Positions 16,461 through 22,777 of a DNA stretch of 64,000 nt are shown here, piece by piece. Below the pieces are notes generated by a model. The model had not been told where the DNA came from. It saw nothing but the letters and a program-made list of their open reading frames with translations, and did no database searches. Location: contig NZ_JAJNCL010000015.1 of the NCBI RefSeq assembly GCF_021025955.1, positions 62,001 through 126,000 on the forward strand. Direction: 5' to 3'. Source of the stretch: Rhodococcus qingshengii. GTDB lineage: Bacteria; Actinomycetota; Actinomycetes; Mycobacteriales; Mycobacteriaceae. The stretch's first letter is position 1; the number at the start of each line of letters is the position of its first letter. The translations under genes and the position numbers were made by a program.

Positions 16461-16864
16461 ACGAAGACACAAACGAGCTAGATCAGATGAGAGAAGCGCT
16501 GAAGAACGCAAACGGTGAATCAGCCGCGCATAGGCACAAGGTCAAAGAGCTTGAACAGCAGATTGAAGCATTGTCGGAAACGGCAGAGCGTGTGACCGCA
16601 AAGTACCGTCAGGCTCAGATTGGCGCTGAGCTTGAACGCAACGGAATCACGAACACGAAGATCACGAAGTTGCTCGATCTGGATCAGATTGAGCTGGATG
16701 ACGAAGGCAATGTGACCGGACTTGATGAGCAAATTCAATCAGTGAAATCAGAGTTTCCTGAATTGTTTGAAACGAAGCGAGCAGCGCCAAAGGTTGATGC
16801 AGCCGACAAGCCAGCGATCAAGCGTCAGATAACAAGCGCTGAACGCCTAATCAACGGACGTTGA
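16457..16864 (+). CDS. Capsid scaffold protein
   Basis: 135 residues with a long charged coiled-coil first half (ANGESAAHRHKVKELEQQIE) and a second half ending in a basic helix-turn-helix-like tail (KRQITSAERLINGR), as in phage scaffold proteins of the GP20 type. Expected to guide capsid assembly inside the procapsid. Position between portal and capsid genes agrees. Frame intact; ATG overlaps the portal stop. Confidence 0.7.
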   Translation: MNEDTNELDQMREALKNANGESAAHRHKVKELEQQIEALSETAERVTAKYRQAQIGAELERNGITNTKITKLLDLDQIELDDEGNVTGLDEQIQSVKSEFPELFETKRAAPKVDAADKPAIKRQITSAERLINGR

Positions 16865-16999
16865 GCGGCATTGTTCCTATTTATGATAAAATAGACCTAA
16901 TATTAACCGAGATGGTTTGATTGCGAAGCGAGATGTTAAGCAATATTTAGCAGTAAGCGTAACGGCTTTAACGAAATTTAAGAGAAATGAAGTGTATGA

Positions 17000-17878
17000 A
17001 GAATTTCAGCAATTAATGCAAGTAGTTGGGTAAACGAGGAACTTGGTTCTTCTGTTCTAACTACGATTACAACAAACTCTGCGGCAGAAGCATTTGCCCG
17101 TAGAGAGAATATGGATTCGGACGCTTTGCGCGTTCCGCGTCTTACGGACGTAGATGTATCGGTAATTCCAATGTCAGGCGCATATCCAGAAGATGCGGCG
17201 AACCTTGACACTGTATTGCTAGTGCTAGCAAAGTTCGGTGGACGAGTACTTGTTCCATACGAACAGCTAGACGATTCCAACATTGCGGTTCTTACTGAGC
17301 TGCAAAAGAGCTGGGCGAGAAGCTATGCAGCAAAGATTGACAATGCAGTATTCGGAACTACTGGTACCGAAAATGGTCAATCAGTTCCATTTACAAGTGT
17401 TTACAAATCTGTTGGTTCGGCAGTAATCAAGACTGCTGGTCCTGTGTCGTATGCACATCTTAGTGCAACGCTGGGCAAAGCTGAGAATGGTGGATATTTC
17501 AGTGACCCTGACACAATCATCGTTGCTCATATTTCATTGAAGGAATCGCTTCGCAACATCGTTGACGACAACAATCGTCCGTTGTTCATTGATTCGATTC
17601 CTGGGGTACAGCCTTCAACGCTGTTTGGCTATCAGATTCAGTTCAGCGCTGGAGCGAAGACCAGTGCAACGAACGTAGTGAATCCAACTGGTAATCCTCT
17701 GTTGATCGTTGGTAACAGAAACCACTTGATCCTGGGTGTTGGTTCTGGTCCTGAGTCCAAGCTTTCCGAAGAGGCGGGCTATTCAACTGATGAGATTCAT
17801 TTGAAGATGCGAGCACGTAGAGCCTTCGCTGTTGGACGAGCGAATGCCTTTGGCGTCCTTGAGGTTACAGGAGCGTAA
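17000..17878 (+). CDS. HK97-fold major capsid protein, N-terminally shortened
   Basis: The frame is open from 17000 but the first standard start is ATG 17111, giving 255 residues; reading from 17000 adds SSWVNEELGSSVLTTITTN, which looks like true family sequence. Core features: PRLTDVDVSVIPMSGAYPED, the E-loop region, and a C-terminal beta part with MRARRAFAVGRANAFGVL. The usual N-terminal arm and any delta domain are missing, and the 135 bases upstream hold unrelated AT-rich DNA. Either a rare start is used or the gene is damaged at its 5' end. Confidence 0.7.
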   Translation, partial: RISAINASSWVNEELGSSVLTTITTNSAAEAFARRENMDSDALRVPRLTDVDVSVIPMSGAYPEDAANLDTVLLVLAKFGGRVLVPYEQLDDSNIAVLTELQKSWARSYAAKIDNAVFGTTGTENGQSVPFTSVYKSVGSAVIKTAGPVSYAHLSATLGKAENGGYFSDPDTIIVAHISLKESLRNIVDDNNRPLFIDSIPGVQPSTLFGYQIQFSAGAKTSATNVVNPTGNPLLIVGNRNHLILGVGSGPESKLSEEAGYSTDEIHLKMRARRAFAVGRANAFGVLEVTGA

Positions 17879-17886
17879 GCAATTCG

Positions 17887-17929
17887 GAACAGCTCAGCGT
17901 TCAGTCGAATGTTGGGCTGTTCTGTTTTT
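17887..17929 (+). terminator. Terminator after the capsid gene
   Basis: GAACAGC (17887-17893) pairs with GCTGTTC (17916-17922), followed by TGTTTTT. It would give excess capsid transcript relative to the connector genes downstream. Confidence 0.7.
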
Positions 17930-17932
17930 CAT

Positions 17933-18085
17933 ATGGAAGATTACGAATACGAGTTCACAATGACGTTGCCGACTATCGGTGACTATTTTCAGACACGTCA
18001 GTTTCAGCTTGGATTCTCAGTTTCCGAGCAGAACTTGACGCTAGGTCGATTGTTCGCTGTTGCAAGAATCAGTGATGCAACGTGA
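17933..18085 (+). CDS. Small virion-module protein, 50 residues
   Basis: ATG 17933 gives MEDYEYEFTMTLPTIGDYFQ and on to TGA 18085, which overlaps the next GTG. Composition is ordinary and the tight overlap supports translation. No ribosome site stands out. Possibly a connector-associated small protein; family not recognised. Confidence 0.45.
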   Translation: MEDYEYEFTMTLPTIGDYFQTRQFQLGFSVSEQNLTLGRLFAVARISDAT

Positions 18086-18417
18086 GAAATTTCTACGTAG
18101 GTCAGAATCCGCATGGTTCAGTCTTGTTCAAAATTGTTGACGAACGTAAGCAGCCCGTAGACGTGATGATGTATTACACGGCAAAGGTGTTCATTCGTAG
18201 ACCTGACGGTTCAGTGTATTCGGATGGGTATGCAGTTCCGATTGCAAATCCGTATCACGCTGTTGACTACACGTTCGGTTCAACGAGTCCATTCACGATG
18301 ACTGGTGAGTATCAGATACAGATCAAGTTGAACCGCAACAGCGGCGAACCAGGCGATAAGTTCGACTATACGGATATCATTGCTATCGACGTTATAGAAA
18401 GTTTGGAGGGAAGTTAG
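18082..18417 (+). CDS. Phage structural protein, beta-rich, 111 residues
   Basis: GTG start overlapping the previous gene. The protein has alternating beta segments (GSVLFKIVDERKQPVDVMMY) and reads like an Ig-like or baseplate/neck adaptor domain of siphophages. It is placed between the capsid gene and the connector genes. Exact role not established. Confidence 0.5.
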   Translation: MRNFYVGQNPHGSVLFKIVDERKQPVDVMMYYTAKVFIRRPDGSVYSDGYAVPIANPYHAVDYTFGSTSPFTMTGEYQIQIKLNRNSGEPGDKFDYTDIIAIDVIESLEGS

Positions 18418-18798
18418 ATGTTAGCAACAGATTCAGATGTTCTGGATATGACTGGATATACAGTCAATGATCAGCAGATCAGACAAGCTCAGGGAATTGT
18501 TGAAGTATGTGCAGGCAGACCCGAAAGTCTTGTGACGAACGAAACAGACAAGCACTGGCTCAAGTATGCCGTGTGTTGGCAGTCAGCCTATTTGGACAAC
18601 TCAGACGTGTTCGCACAAGCGAATGTGGAACAGGTGAAGCAGGACAAGACCACCGTTACCTATGGAGAGAAGACGTATGCCGTCAGTCCGTTGGTGGTTG
18701 AAGCGGTCAAGCAGCTCAGTTGGAACAAGTCTCGTTCGATAATGACCGGATCGAACACAGTCAAGGCGAATCGTATGCCTGATTGGTGGTACTGGTGA
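18418..18798 (+). CDS. Head-tail connector protein (gp6-like)
   Basis: 126 residues, mainly helical, starting MLATDSDVLDMTGYTVNDQQ; the pattern of an N-terminal helical bundle detecting 'sequence position' codons, with ALAV-type helices and the basic C-terminus, fits the siphophage head-tail connector/adaptor that docks under the portal. It begins immediately after the previous stop and its own stop overlaps the next ATG (TGATG). Confidence 0.55.
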   Translation: MLATDSDVLDMTGYTVNDQQIRQAQGIVEVCAGRPESLVTNETDKHWLKYAVCWQSAYLDNSDVFAQANVEQVKQDKTTVTYGEKTYAVSPLVVEAVKQLSWNKSRSIMTGSNTVKANRMPDWWYW

Positions 18799-19226
18799 TG
18801 CCGAGATTCATTGTGCGAACGTGGCCTAGCCTGGTGGACATTTACACCCAGCGAGTGACGTTTGATCCTGAAACAGGCTCAGCCGAGCGAAAGTGGAACT
18901 ATCTCGATCCTGAGACAGTGCCGTGCAACGTCGTAGCGCTGAATCCAGAAGACAGCCTTGAGCAGTTCGGCGCGGAATATACAAAAAAGAAGTTCGTCAA
19001 GCTTGAGATTCCAACAGGTCAGTTCGAACTGAGCCAGCAAGCCGGGAATCTGCGCAGCAAAGACGGAAAACAGCGGTACTACGATCATTTGATCGACAAC
19101 GAGTTCTATCCAGAAGTGTTCAACATCAGCAACATTGGCACTCGTATCGACTTGAACGGTCAGATTGACTGCTATGAGCTGTATCTAGAACTGTTCGATG
19201 ACAGTATTACTCAGATTGCAAGATGA
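18798..19226 (+). CDS. Head-closure/neck protein
   Basis: 142 residues from ATG 18798. It begins MPRFIVRTWPSLVDIYTQRV and includes a beta-barrel-like run (KFVKLEIPTGQFELSQQAGN), in keeping with head-closure proteins that follow the connector. It is the last head-module gene; a terminator follows and no tail gene is present before attR. Confidence 0.5.
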   Translation: MPRFIVRTWPSLVDIYTQRVTFDPETGSAERKWNYLDPETVPCNVVALNPEDSLEQFGAEYTKKKFVKLEIPTGQFELSQQAGNLRSKDGKQRYYDHLIDNEFYPEVFNISNIGTRIDLNGQIDCYELYLELFDDSITQIAR

Positions 19227-19230
19227 CAGA

Positions 19231-19266
19231 AAAAGGGCTACAAGCAATTCGGCTTGTAGCCCTTTT
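19231..19266. terminator. Bidirectional terminator ending the head module
   Basis: AAAAGGGCTACAAGC (19231-19245) pairs exactly with GCTTGTAGCCCTTTT (19252-19266). A/T runs on both sides let it stop both the head operon and the converging cargo genes. Confidence 0.9.
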
Positions 19267-19333
19267 CTTACCCTTATTCCACTTATACGCGAAGGAGGAT
19301 TGTGCGTAATAAGTCTATTATACCAGCTTGCGC

Positions 19334-20236
19334 CTACTTCTGCTTTGCGATAGCACGAGCGTAGAGAACGACGTTCTTGGCCCATGCACTGTACGCAAAA
19401 TTTAAGGGCGGCGGTTCGTTCGTACTGCGCTGAGATGTTAAGGCGCGCACTCCGTCTTTCTTGTTGAATAGATCGTCGAACTCAACTATTATTTGACAAG
19501 CATCCCGCATGTCAGGGTACATCTTGGGAAGTATCCGCTCGTTCGCGTCTTTGGCCGCTTTAAATGCTTCGTAAGCCAGCGTGAGAAGATCCGGTTTTTG
19601 TTCGGGTAACGCTTTTAACAGTTCTCGATACTTGTCATCCATCTTCTTGTCAAGGTCAGTCATTGCTTTTATGTCAACCTTGGGAGTGCTGATAGCTATC
19701 GTTTCTCCCTTCTCGTCCAGCCAGGCGCGGGCGCTGATTGAGATTGCTTCCATTGTGTGGTGAACCATTGTATTTCTCAAACGATAGAGAATCCTATACT
19801 CGGAACTCTTTTCGAAGAGCTTGTTGAGAATCTTCTGAACGTCTTTATGTTGCTTGCTATCTTCGCCGTACAGTTGTTTAATCTCTTCGTATGTATGTTC
19901 CTGGTGGTAATGCAGAGCTGAACAAAATGCGAGTGCCGCACTCCGCATCCGGATTCCCATGCGAACAATATCGTCTGGCTGTGAGGCATCCAGTTTCCCT
20001 CCTTTGAGTTCTTCCATGTCAGCTTGTATTGCCCGACCCAAATCACCAATTGTCTTTGTCATGTAGGTAAAGACGTTAACGTTTAGAATCTTGTTTATTT
20101 CGTGATACGCATCTCCGTATCTTTTGAAATCTGATTCGCTAATCTTCTGAATCACTTCGAAATCAGCGTCGGAGTCAATATCGGGATTATTATGAATCAG
20201 CAGTGCTGAGTAAAACTCTTCCATATTTGATGTCAT
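19334..20236 (-). CDS. Cargo protein with R-x4-H (HEPN-like) motif
   Basis: 300 residues, soluble, largely helical. The segment YRLRNTMVHHTME carries R154-N-T-M-V-H159, the R-x4-H arrangement of HEPN ribonucleases, set in a predicted helix after a Lys/Glu-rich helix pair. A second acidic/basic helical region fills residues 180-290. It lies with the upstream membrane-protein gene in the slot between head genes and attR, where phages and satellites often carry anti-phage or lysogenic-conversion genes. An RNase-type defence role is inference; the motif alone is weak evidence. Confidence 0.5.
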   Translation of the reverse strand: MTSNMEEFYSALLIHNNPDIDSDADFEVIQKISESDFKRYGDAYHEINKILNVNVFTYMTKTIGDLGRAIQADMEELKGGKLDASQPDDIVRMGIRMRSAALAFCSALHYHQEHTYEEIKQLYGEDSKQHKDVQKILNKLFEKSSEYRILYRLRNTMVHHTMEAISISARAWLDEKGETIAISTPKVDIKAMTDLDKKMDDKYRELLKALPEQKPDLLTLAYEAFKAAKDANERILPKMYPDMRDACQIIVEFDDLFNKKDGVRALTSQRSTNEPPPLNFAYSAWAKNVVLYARAIAKQK

Positions 20237-20272
20237 TGTTTTTCTCTCGTTTGGGTGAAGGCATATTTGGAA

Positions 20273-20809
20273 TTATTCGGGGGTGATAGCTTTGGTGCTT
20301 GAAGTCAAACTCTCGGATTGCTTCTGTTTCAGTTCTGACTGAGCTGCCCTAAGAAGTTCATGATGCAGTGTGGTTAGATCAATCTTCACCATCGAGATTG
20401 TGTTCTGGACGGTTTCGCGCTCGCTGTCTACATACTCCATGTGCGCGTCTCGAACTTGCCATAGTTCAGCAACGCTCTGGCCGTGTGCAAGATAGATCTC
20501 TTTCGCGCACCTCTCTAGCTCGGTGAATGGTGCGCAAATCAGAATTTGGTTGTATTCAGTCTGAATAGTGCGGTATAGGTCATTCGCTGTCTCCTCGCGG
20601 GCTTGCTGATCGGTGTCATCTGTCCAGCGTTTGATGACGTCGGACCTTTGTCGCGATAGCTCAAGCAGGTTGGCCACCGCTTTAGTGATGGTGGTTCGCT
20701 TCCAGTTAGTCAGGTCGCGCTTGCTGGCCCAAACGAGATTGACTGCAAGGCTCAGTAGGGCCAAAACCGCAGCTCCGACCGAAATCCAGTTTGAAGTGTC
20801 CATCGCCAC
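20273..20809 (-). CDS. Membrane-anchored helical protein, partner of the HEPN-like gene
   Basis: 178 residues with an N-terminal membrane segment (WISVGAAVLALLSLAVNLVW, about residues 8-27) and a long cytoplasmic helical part with repeated charged heptads. GTG 20809 or ATG 20803 can start it. It is transcribed first, 36 bases before the HEPN-like gene, so the pair likely forms an operon. No family recognised. A membrane sensor or effector paired with a nuclease-like protein would fit an abortive-infection system, but this is conjecture. Confidence 0.5.
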   Translation of the reverse strand: MAMDTSNWISVGAAVLALLSLAVNLVWASKRDLTNWKRTTITKAVANLLELSRQRSDVIKRWTDDTDQQAREETANDLYRTIQTEYNQILICAPFTELERCAKEIYLAHGQSVAELWQVRDAHMEYVDSERETVQNTISMVKIDLTTLHHELLRAAQSELKQKQSESLTSSTKAITPE

Positions 20810-20880
20810 ATCATGCCAGGTAGTTAAGGCTTTTCACTCGACGTATTTATGAGTATGCAAAGACGCCGAACACTCGTTTC

Positions 20881-20928
20881 CACGCACTGCGTGGTGTGCA
20901 TGCACTGCGTGTGTCCGCTGGCTAGCGG
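20881..20928. repeat. Cluster of short inverted and direct repeats near attR
   Basis: CACGCA-C-TGCGTG (20881-20893) is palindromic; GCACTGCGTG recurs at 20884-20893 and 20902-20911; CCGCT/AGCGG forms another inverted repeat (20915-20928). Could be regulator or recombination-factor sites for the element. Confidence 0.45.
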
Positions 20929-20948
20929 TAGGGCTAGACGGATCGCCA

Positions 20949-20982
20949 AAAGAGGTCCAGGTCTGTTGACCTGGACCTCTTT
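20949..20982. terminator. Element-borne terminator for hybrid msrB
   Basis: AAAGAGGTCCAGGTC (20949-20963) pairs exactly with GACCTGGACCTCTTT (20968-20982) around TGTT. It lies inside the element just past the msrB stop and replaces the terminator now stranded at 9397-9432. Confidence 0.9.
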
Positions 20983-20992
20983 CGTTTCTAAC

Positions 20993-21424
20993 TCACTCCG
21001 ACTTATGTAAAACTAATGCTATCGAGTTGATGCAGTACCGCTGATCGGTCGGCGTCGGGTATCCCTCGCCCTCGAAGACGTGGCCCAGGTGGCTGTGGCA
21101 CTTCTTGCAGATGACCTCGACGCGGCGCATCCCCAGTGAGCTGTCTTCCTTCAGGATCACGGCATCCGAATCCGCCGGATCGAAGAAGGACGGCCACCCG
21201 CAGTGCGATTCGAACTTCTCGGTGCTGCGGAACAGTTCGGCTCCGCACGCCCGGCAGGAGTAAACACCTTCCGTGGTGGTGTCGGTGTATTCGCCGACGA
21301 AGGGGCGTTCGGTGCCGGCTTGGCGCAGAACCGCGAACTCCTCCGGACTCAGCTTTTCGCGCCACTCGCTCTCGGTGTACGTGACCTCAGGTGTGCTGTC
21401 GATGCCATCGTGTGAAGAACTCAT
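20993..21424 (-). CDS. msrB: Peptide-methionine (R)-S-oxide reductase, C-terminus rewritten by the element
   Basis: 143 residues. Reduces methionine-R-sulfoxide in proteins using a C-terminal-side cysteine. Two zinc pairs are present (CRAC and CKKC), and the catalytic motif RYCINS lies about ten residues from the end. The last residues, IALVLHKSE, are coded by the element (20993-21020); the displaced host version reads ISLVLKPAE. Length and all catalytic residues are kept, so the enzyme should work. The 17-bp attR core covers the catalytic Cys codon. Confidence 0.96.
   Translation of the reverse strand: MSSSHDGIDSTPEVTYTESEWREKLSPEEFAVLRQAGTERPFVGEYTDTTTEGVYSCRACGAELFRSTEKFESHCGWPSFFDPADSDAVILKEDSSLGMRRVEVICKKCHSHLGHVFEGEGYPTPTDQRYCINSIALVLHKSE
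21021..21037. repeat. attR core
   Basis: Second copy of ATCGAGTTGATGCAGTA, inside the msrB coding sequence. Host DNA lies to its right (the rest of msrB) and element DNA to its left. Confidence 0.92.
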
Positions 21425-21433
21425 GCCTCCACG

Positions 21434-22717
21434 CTAATGCTTTGTCACCGTTTCGGCTTCGCCGGCAGGTGAGACGGCTGGGAGCGGGGGATCGAGGAGG
21501 TAGGCGGGATCGATTCCGCGATCCAAGCGGCCTTCTCGACGCGCGACCAGATACCGGTATCCGAGGACACAGAAGATCACGATCAGCAGAAGGCTCCAGC
21601 CGAGGGTGCTCTTGGTGTATTCGGCGGCCCGGCCGAAGGTCGGCCAGCGGTTCGACCACCAGCTGTCGAAAGTCATGAAGCCGTAGACGGCGAGCCAGGC
21701 CGGCCAGTTCCGCATGACCGAGTTCTTGAGCACCACGGACATCAGGAGCGGGAGCAGCATCATCGAGTAGTACATCTGGCCGAGCGAGGGCAGCAGGAAC
21801 GATGCGGTCATGATCACACCGGTTGCGGTGGTGAGGAAGAAGAGTTCGTCGTTGCGGTAGTAGCGGTACAGCAGCCACAGAGAGACTGCGACCATGGCGG
21901 CGAACACGACGCGAAGCAGCAGGATCAGCCACTCGGGCAGGCCGAAGTAAGCGCCGTTTCCGACAATCGAACTGTTGAAGTAGTCACGCGATTCGAGTAG
22001 GTACGGCACGGTGCGGCGGACGAAGTCCATCGGATCCGACGCCAGTGGCCACGCCACGACGGTGAGAATGAACGGGATGCCCAGGGCGGTGACGAACACC
22101 TTCCACTGGCCGCGAACGAGTGGCAGTAGGAGCAGCGGCGCGAGAGTGGGTTTCACTGCGATGGTGAGCCCGATCGCGGCGCCGGCCCACAGATCCTTCT
22201 TGCGCATCAGCAGCAGGAGGAAGGCAATTTCGCCGAGCAGCACGAGACCATTGATGTTGGTGAACACCAACGTGTTGGTGACCGTCTCCGACATGAAAGC
22301 ACCGAGCACGAGAATCGGCGCCGCAATGGAACTGATCGTCAGGTCGAACAGGCGCAACAGCAGGTAGAGAGCCACGAGGACGGCGACGGCATTGACACCG
22401 ATGAACAGCCACCGCGAGCGCTCGGGATCGAGGATCGCGAGGGGCGCCATCAACAACGAACCCGATGGTGGGTACAGGTAATGGGGGTCTACCGAGTTGA
22501 AATCTGCGGTGTAGACGTCGCGCCCGTTCCAGAACGCCAGCGCGGCGTTGTAGACCGGTCGGAAGTCATCGGTGATGGCGCCGTTGACTGCTGTCACGAT
22601 GACACGATTGAGCACTGTCATCACGGCGATCGGCCACAAAACGAAGTTGACGACTTGTTGGGTTGTCCGCCCGGTACGCGGCTCGAGCTGTCGAAGGAAC
22701 ACTTCGGCACGGTACAC
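21434..22717 (-). CDS. GT87-type polyprenyl-phosphomannose-dependent mannosyltransferase (integral membrane)
   Basis: 427 residues with about ten hydrophobic segments, the layout of the GT-C glycosyltransferase family 87 (DUF2029). The first extracytoplasmic loop has ITDDFRPVYNAALAFWNGRD and VDPHYLYPPS, the Asp and aromatic pattern typical for alpha-1,2/1,6-mannosyltransferases making lipomannan or lipoarabinomannan. GTG start at 22717. It ends ten bases before msrB on the same strand, and follows the hydrolase gene by 60 bases. Linkage made is not inferable. Confidence 0.8.
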   Translation of the reverse strand: MYRAEVFLRQLEPRTGRTTQQVVNFVLWPIAVMTVLNRVIVTAVNGAITDDFRPVYNAALAFWNGRDVYTADFNSVDPHYLYPPSGSLLMAPLAILDPERSRWLFIGVNAVAVLVALYLLLRLFDLTISSIAAPILVLGAFMSETVTNTLVFTNINGLVLLGEIAFLLLLMRKKDLWAGAAIGLTIAVKPTLAPLLLLPLVRGQWKVFVTALGIPFILTVVAWPLASDPMDFVRRTVPYLLESRDYFNSSIVGNGAYFGLPEWLILLLRVVFAAMVAVSLWLLYRYYRNDELFFLTTATGVIMTASFLLPSLGQMYYSMMLLPLLMSVVLKNSVMRNWPAWLAVYGFMTFDSWWSNRWPTFGRAAEYTKSTLGWSLLLIVIFCVLGYRYLVARREGRLDRGIDPAYLLDPPLPAVSPAGEAETVTKH

Positions 22718-22777
22718 CGGAGCAGGGTGTGATCGGGGGATGCACCCCTTTTCGGTCGTGGTGGACGAGCGCCCGAG

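Larger units (their letters stand above)
9466..21037. mobile_element. Serine-integrase element in msrB: reduced prophage or capsid-encoding phage satellite
   Basis: The element is bounded by identical 17-bp repeats (9466-9482 and 21021-21037). Its sequence is visibly AT-richer and its codon use differs from the flanks. Order: serine integrase; three tiny minus-strand genes; a regulatory stretch; a 340-residue unknown protein; small genes and HNH/zinc-ribbon proteins; a phage head module (TerS, TerL fragment, portal fragment, scaffold, capsid protein, connectors); two minus-strand cargo genes. No tail, tape-measure, lysis or repressor gene was recognised. Size and content fit either a heavily deleted siphophage prophage or a satellite that codes its own head parts and borrows tails from a helper. 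The junctions inside terL/portal and the capsid gene argue that at least part of the module has decayed. Confidence 0.9.

Noticed and set aside
16917-17033. 38-codon frame from TTG 16917 (AKRDVKQYLAVSVTAL...)
   Set aside because: Looks protein-like but has no ATG/GTG start or ribosome site and lies at the damaged 5' end of the capsid gene; probably a remnant.
20993-21424. msrB broken by the element
   Set aside because: The frame is restored with nine element-coded residues and all catalytic cysteines are kept.
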